64,000 nt of DNA. Source: Algoriphagus lacus (lineage in GTDB: Bacteria; Bacteroidota; Bacteroidia; Cytophagales; Cyclobacteriaceae). Position numbers and translations under genes: made by a program. The notes under the pieces are model-generated. The model did no database searches and was not told the DNA's origin. It saw nothing but the letters and a program-made list of their open reading frames with translations. This document shows positions 62,831 through 64,000 of this stretch, piece by piece. Every line of letters starts with the position of its first letter. Position 1 is the stretch's first letter. The stretch is taken from positions 124,001 to 188,000 of the forward strand of contig NZ_QXML01000001.1 in the NCBI RefSeq assembly GCF_003583985.1, in the 5' to 3' direction.

Positions 62831-64000
62831 CTATTCTTTTTGAAGAGCTACAAGAGTGACGGGAAATTCCTTTCTGATGGGATGCACCTTTTGATAGCTG
62901 AGGTTTCTCCAGAGCCATTCCATCGGGCCATAATGAAAATAGCGGAGCCAGATCGGACTGAGGATCAATTGGAAAATCCAGATCGAAAAGACCACATACA
63001 GCAATTCATAGCGTTGGAGCTTTCCGAATAATCCAAACCCAACTCCGGTAAAGACTACCATGCAGATCAGGGAGTGCATGATGTAATTGGTCAGAGCCAT
63101 TTTTCCTACCGCAGAAAGGCTGGTTTTTAACCAAATCAAAATGTTGGATTTACAGAAAATCATGATCAGTCCAATATGGCCCATACAAGTAAAGATCCTT
63201 CCAAAACCATAGGTAAGATTGGATTTAGTTATCGCGACAGGAGAGAACTGACCATCTAAAACGGTTCGGAGTTCGTAGTAATTGATTGATAAACCGATCA
63301 GGTATCCGATTGCAGCCATGCCTGCATAGAAGCCAAAGGATTTTTCCGCAGAAAGGATGTTCCACCTGAACAAGGCTATCCCGATCAGCATCATGCTGAG
63401 AATATCCCAAAGCCCGTATCTGTAAGACATAAATTGATCGTAATGGGAATTGATCGGTGCTAAAAATGCAACCACATCAAAATAGCCTTTCTGCATGGAA
63501 GAGTTGAATTCTCCAATTGCTTCAGGAGACCGTTCTTCCTGCATCTTTTCCCAAGCATTTTGAGATTCTTTCAGCTCTTTGGTCAGATCTTTATTTTCCG
63601 CCTTGAAGGAATCTATCAGGGCTACATCTTCAGCCAGTTTCTGACTTTTGATATAATCCGAATAGTTCCAAACAGACCCTGCTAACACCAAAACTGTAGC
63701 TGCCAGGATCAATTTCTTTGGAGCCATATTTCTAAAGGAGTACACCAGAAAGCCCATCAGCGCATAATCGTAAAGAATCTCTCCTGTCCAAAGCAGCAGA
63801 TATCCGTGAATCAGTCCAAAAACAAGAAGCCATGTGAGTCTCCGAAAGAATATATCTGCCGCCTTGATTCCTGCTCCCCGCTTGGTTAACCTGTCCAGAA
63901 AAATGAACATCCCCACTCCGAAAAGAAGGGAAAACAATCCGCGCATGGTGCCCTCAAAAAACATATTGGTGGCAATCCAGGTGTACAGATTCCATCCGGT
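62831..64000 (-). CDS. DUF418 family membrane protein, copy 3 (5' end outside window)
   Basis: The frame is open to the window edge: upstream of the first internal Met it reads TGWNLYTWIATN, matching TGLNLYTWMVSN in copy 2, so the true start is beyond base 64000. The visible 389 codons contain the central FGVGMFIFLDRL block and the full C-terminal DUF418 domain. The last 105 residues differ from copy 2 at only two visible positions. The soluble middle segment is different in all three copies. Confidence 0.88.
   Translation of the reverse strand, partial: TGWNLYTWIATNMFFEGTMRGLFSLLFGVGMFIFLDRLTKRGAGIKAADIFFRRLTWLLVFGLIHGYLLLWTGEILYDYALMGFLVYSFRNMAPKKLILAATVLVLAGSVWNYSDYIKSQKLAEDVALIDSFKAENKDLTKELKESQNAWEKMQEERSPEAIGEFNSSMQKGYFDVVAFLAPINSHYDQFMSYRYGLWDILSMMLIGIALFRWNILSAEKSFGFYAGMAAIGYLIGLSINYYELRTVLDGQFSPVAITKSNLTYGFGRIFTCMGHIGLIMIFCKSNILIWLKTSLSAVGKMALTNYIMHSLICMVVFTGVGFGLFGKLQRYELLYVVFSIWIFQLILSPIWLRYFHYGPMEWLWRNLSYQKVHPIRKEFPVTLVALQKE
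62970..63103. repeat. 134-bp repeat, copy B (in DUF418 copy 3)
   Basis: Perfectly identical to 61538-61671 and in the same orientation, 1432 bp away. It allows deletion or expansion of one DUF418 gene by recombination. Confidence 0.85.

Noticed and set aside
1..64000. CRISPR arrays, tRNA, rRNA, insertion sequences and phage genes
   Set aside because: Looked for repeat-spacer patterns, cloverleaf-like segments, transposase and integrase motifs; none found. Genes are typical chromosomal ones.

Overview
The window looks like a chromosomal segment of a pigmented, aerobic Bacteroidota bacterium, most likely a Cytophagales / Cyclobacteriaceae member close to Algoriphagus. The reasons are the carotenoid cluster with a fused CrtYc-CrtYd type lycopene cyclase and a CrtW ketolase, Bacteroidota-type TonB receptor and beta-barrel proteins, DUF4783 and DUF4239 proteins, many short lipoproteins with a bare lipobox Cys, weak ribosome binding sites, and promoter-like TTTG / TAnnTTTG elements. 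The assignment is by family recognition, not by database search.

Layout. 1-5919: end of a B12-binding MerR/CarH-like regulator, a terminator, a promoter overlaid by two matching dyads, then a tight operon: ECF sigma factor, crtI, crtB, crtYcd, ispH, crtW. Together these suggest light- and B12-controlled ketocarotenoid synthesis, with ispH feeding precursor. 6002-14220: TonB receptor, YdeI/OmdA-like protein, beta-barrel proteins, a PLP decarboxylase, a DUF486 protein and an FtsH protease. 14377-18632: a GT2 glycosyltransferase with an FAD oxidoreductase, and a TlpA-like thioredoxin protein. 18644-30530: housekeeping genes (radA, polA, amidase, gpmI, nadC, queG) mixed with small membrane proteins and lipoproteins. 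30748-33371: a VWA protein and an AAA+ ATPase with unusual Walker motifs, an apparent two-gene MoxR/VWA-type system.

33442-49723: accessory envelope and oxidation genes: NTF2-like lipoproteins, a glycine-zipper protein, DUF4239, a cytochrome c-glucose/sorbosone dehydrogenase fusion, a PAS histidine kinase, a GMC oxidoreductase, an alpha-glucan phosphorylase homologue that lacks the PLP lysine, a Tat-exported carboxylesterase, a PQQ dehydrogenase-cytochrome c lipoprotein, a membrane protein and an M28 peptidase. 49853-53467: a secreted protein, then a TPR histidine kinase coupled to a LytTR response regulator. 53511-59866: a minus-strand run of small redox and detoxification-type genes (sterol-desaturase family, a cupin broken by one amber codon, EthD, SDR, diheme cytochrome c, DUF2306-like membrane protein, NAD-dependent epimerase, RidA, SgcJ-like lipoprotein). 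59986-64000: three tandem DUF418 membrane proteins; the last runs off the window, and two share a stretch of perfect DNA identity that points to recent duplication or gene conversion.

No tRNA, rRNA, CRISPR array, phage or intact insertion sequence was seen. The observations most worth following are the dyad pair over the carotenoid promoter, the lysine-less phosphorylase, the AAA+/VWA pair, the amber-interrupted cupin and the DUF418 array.
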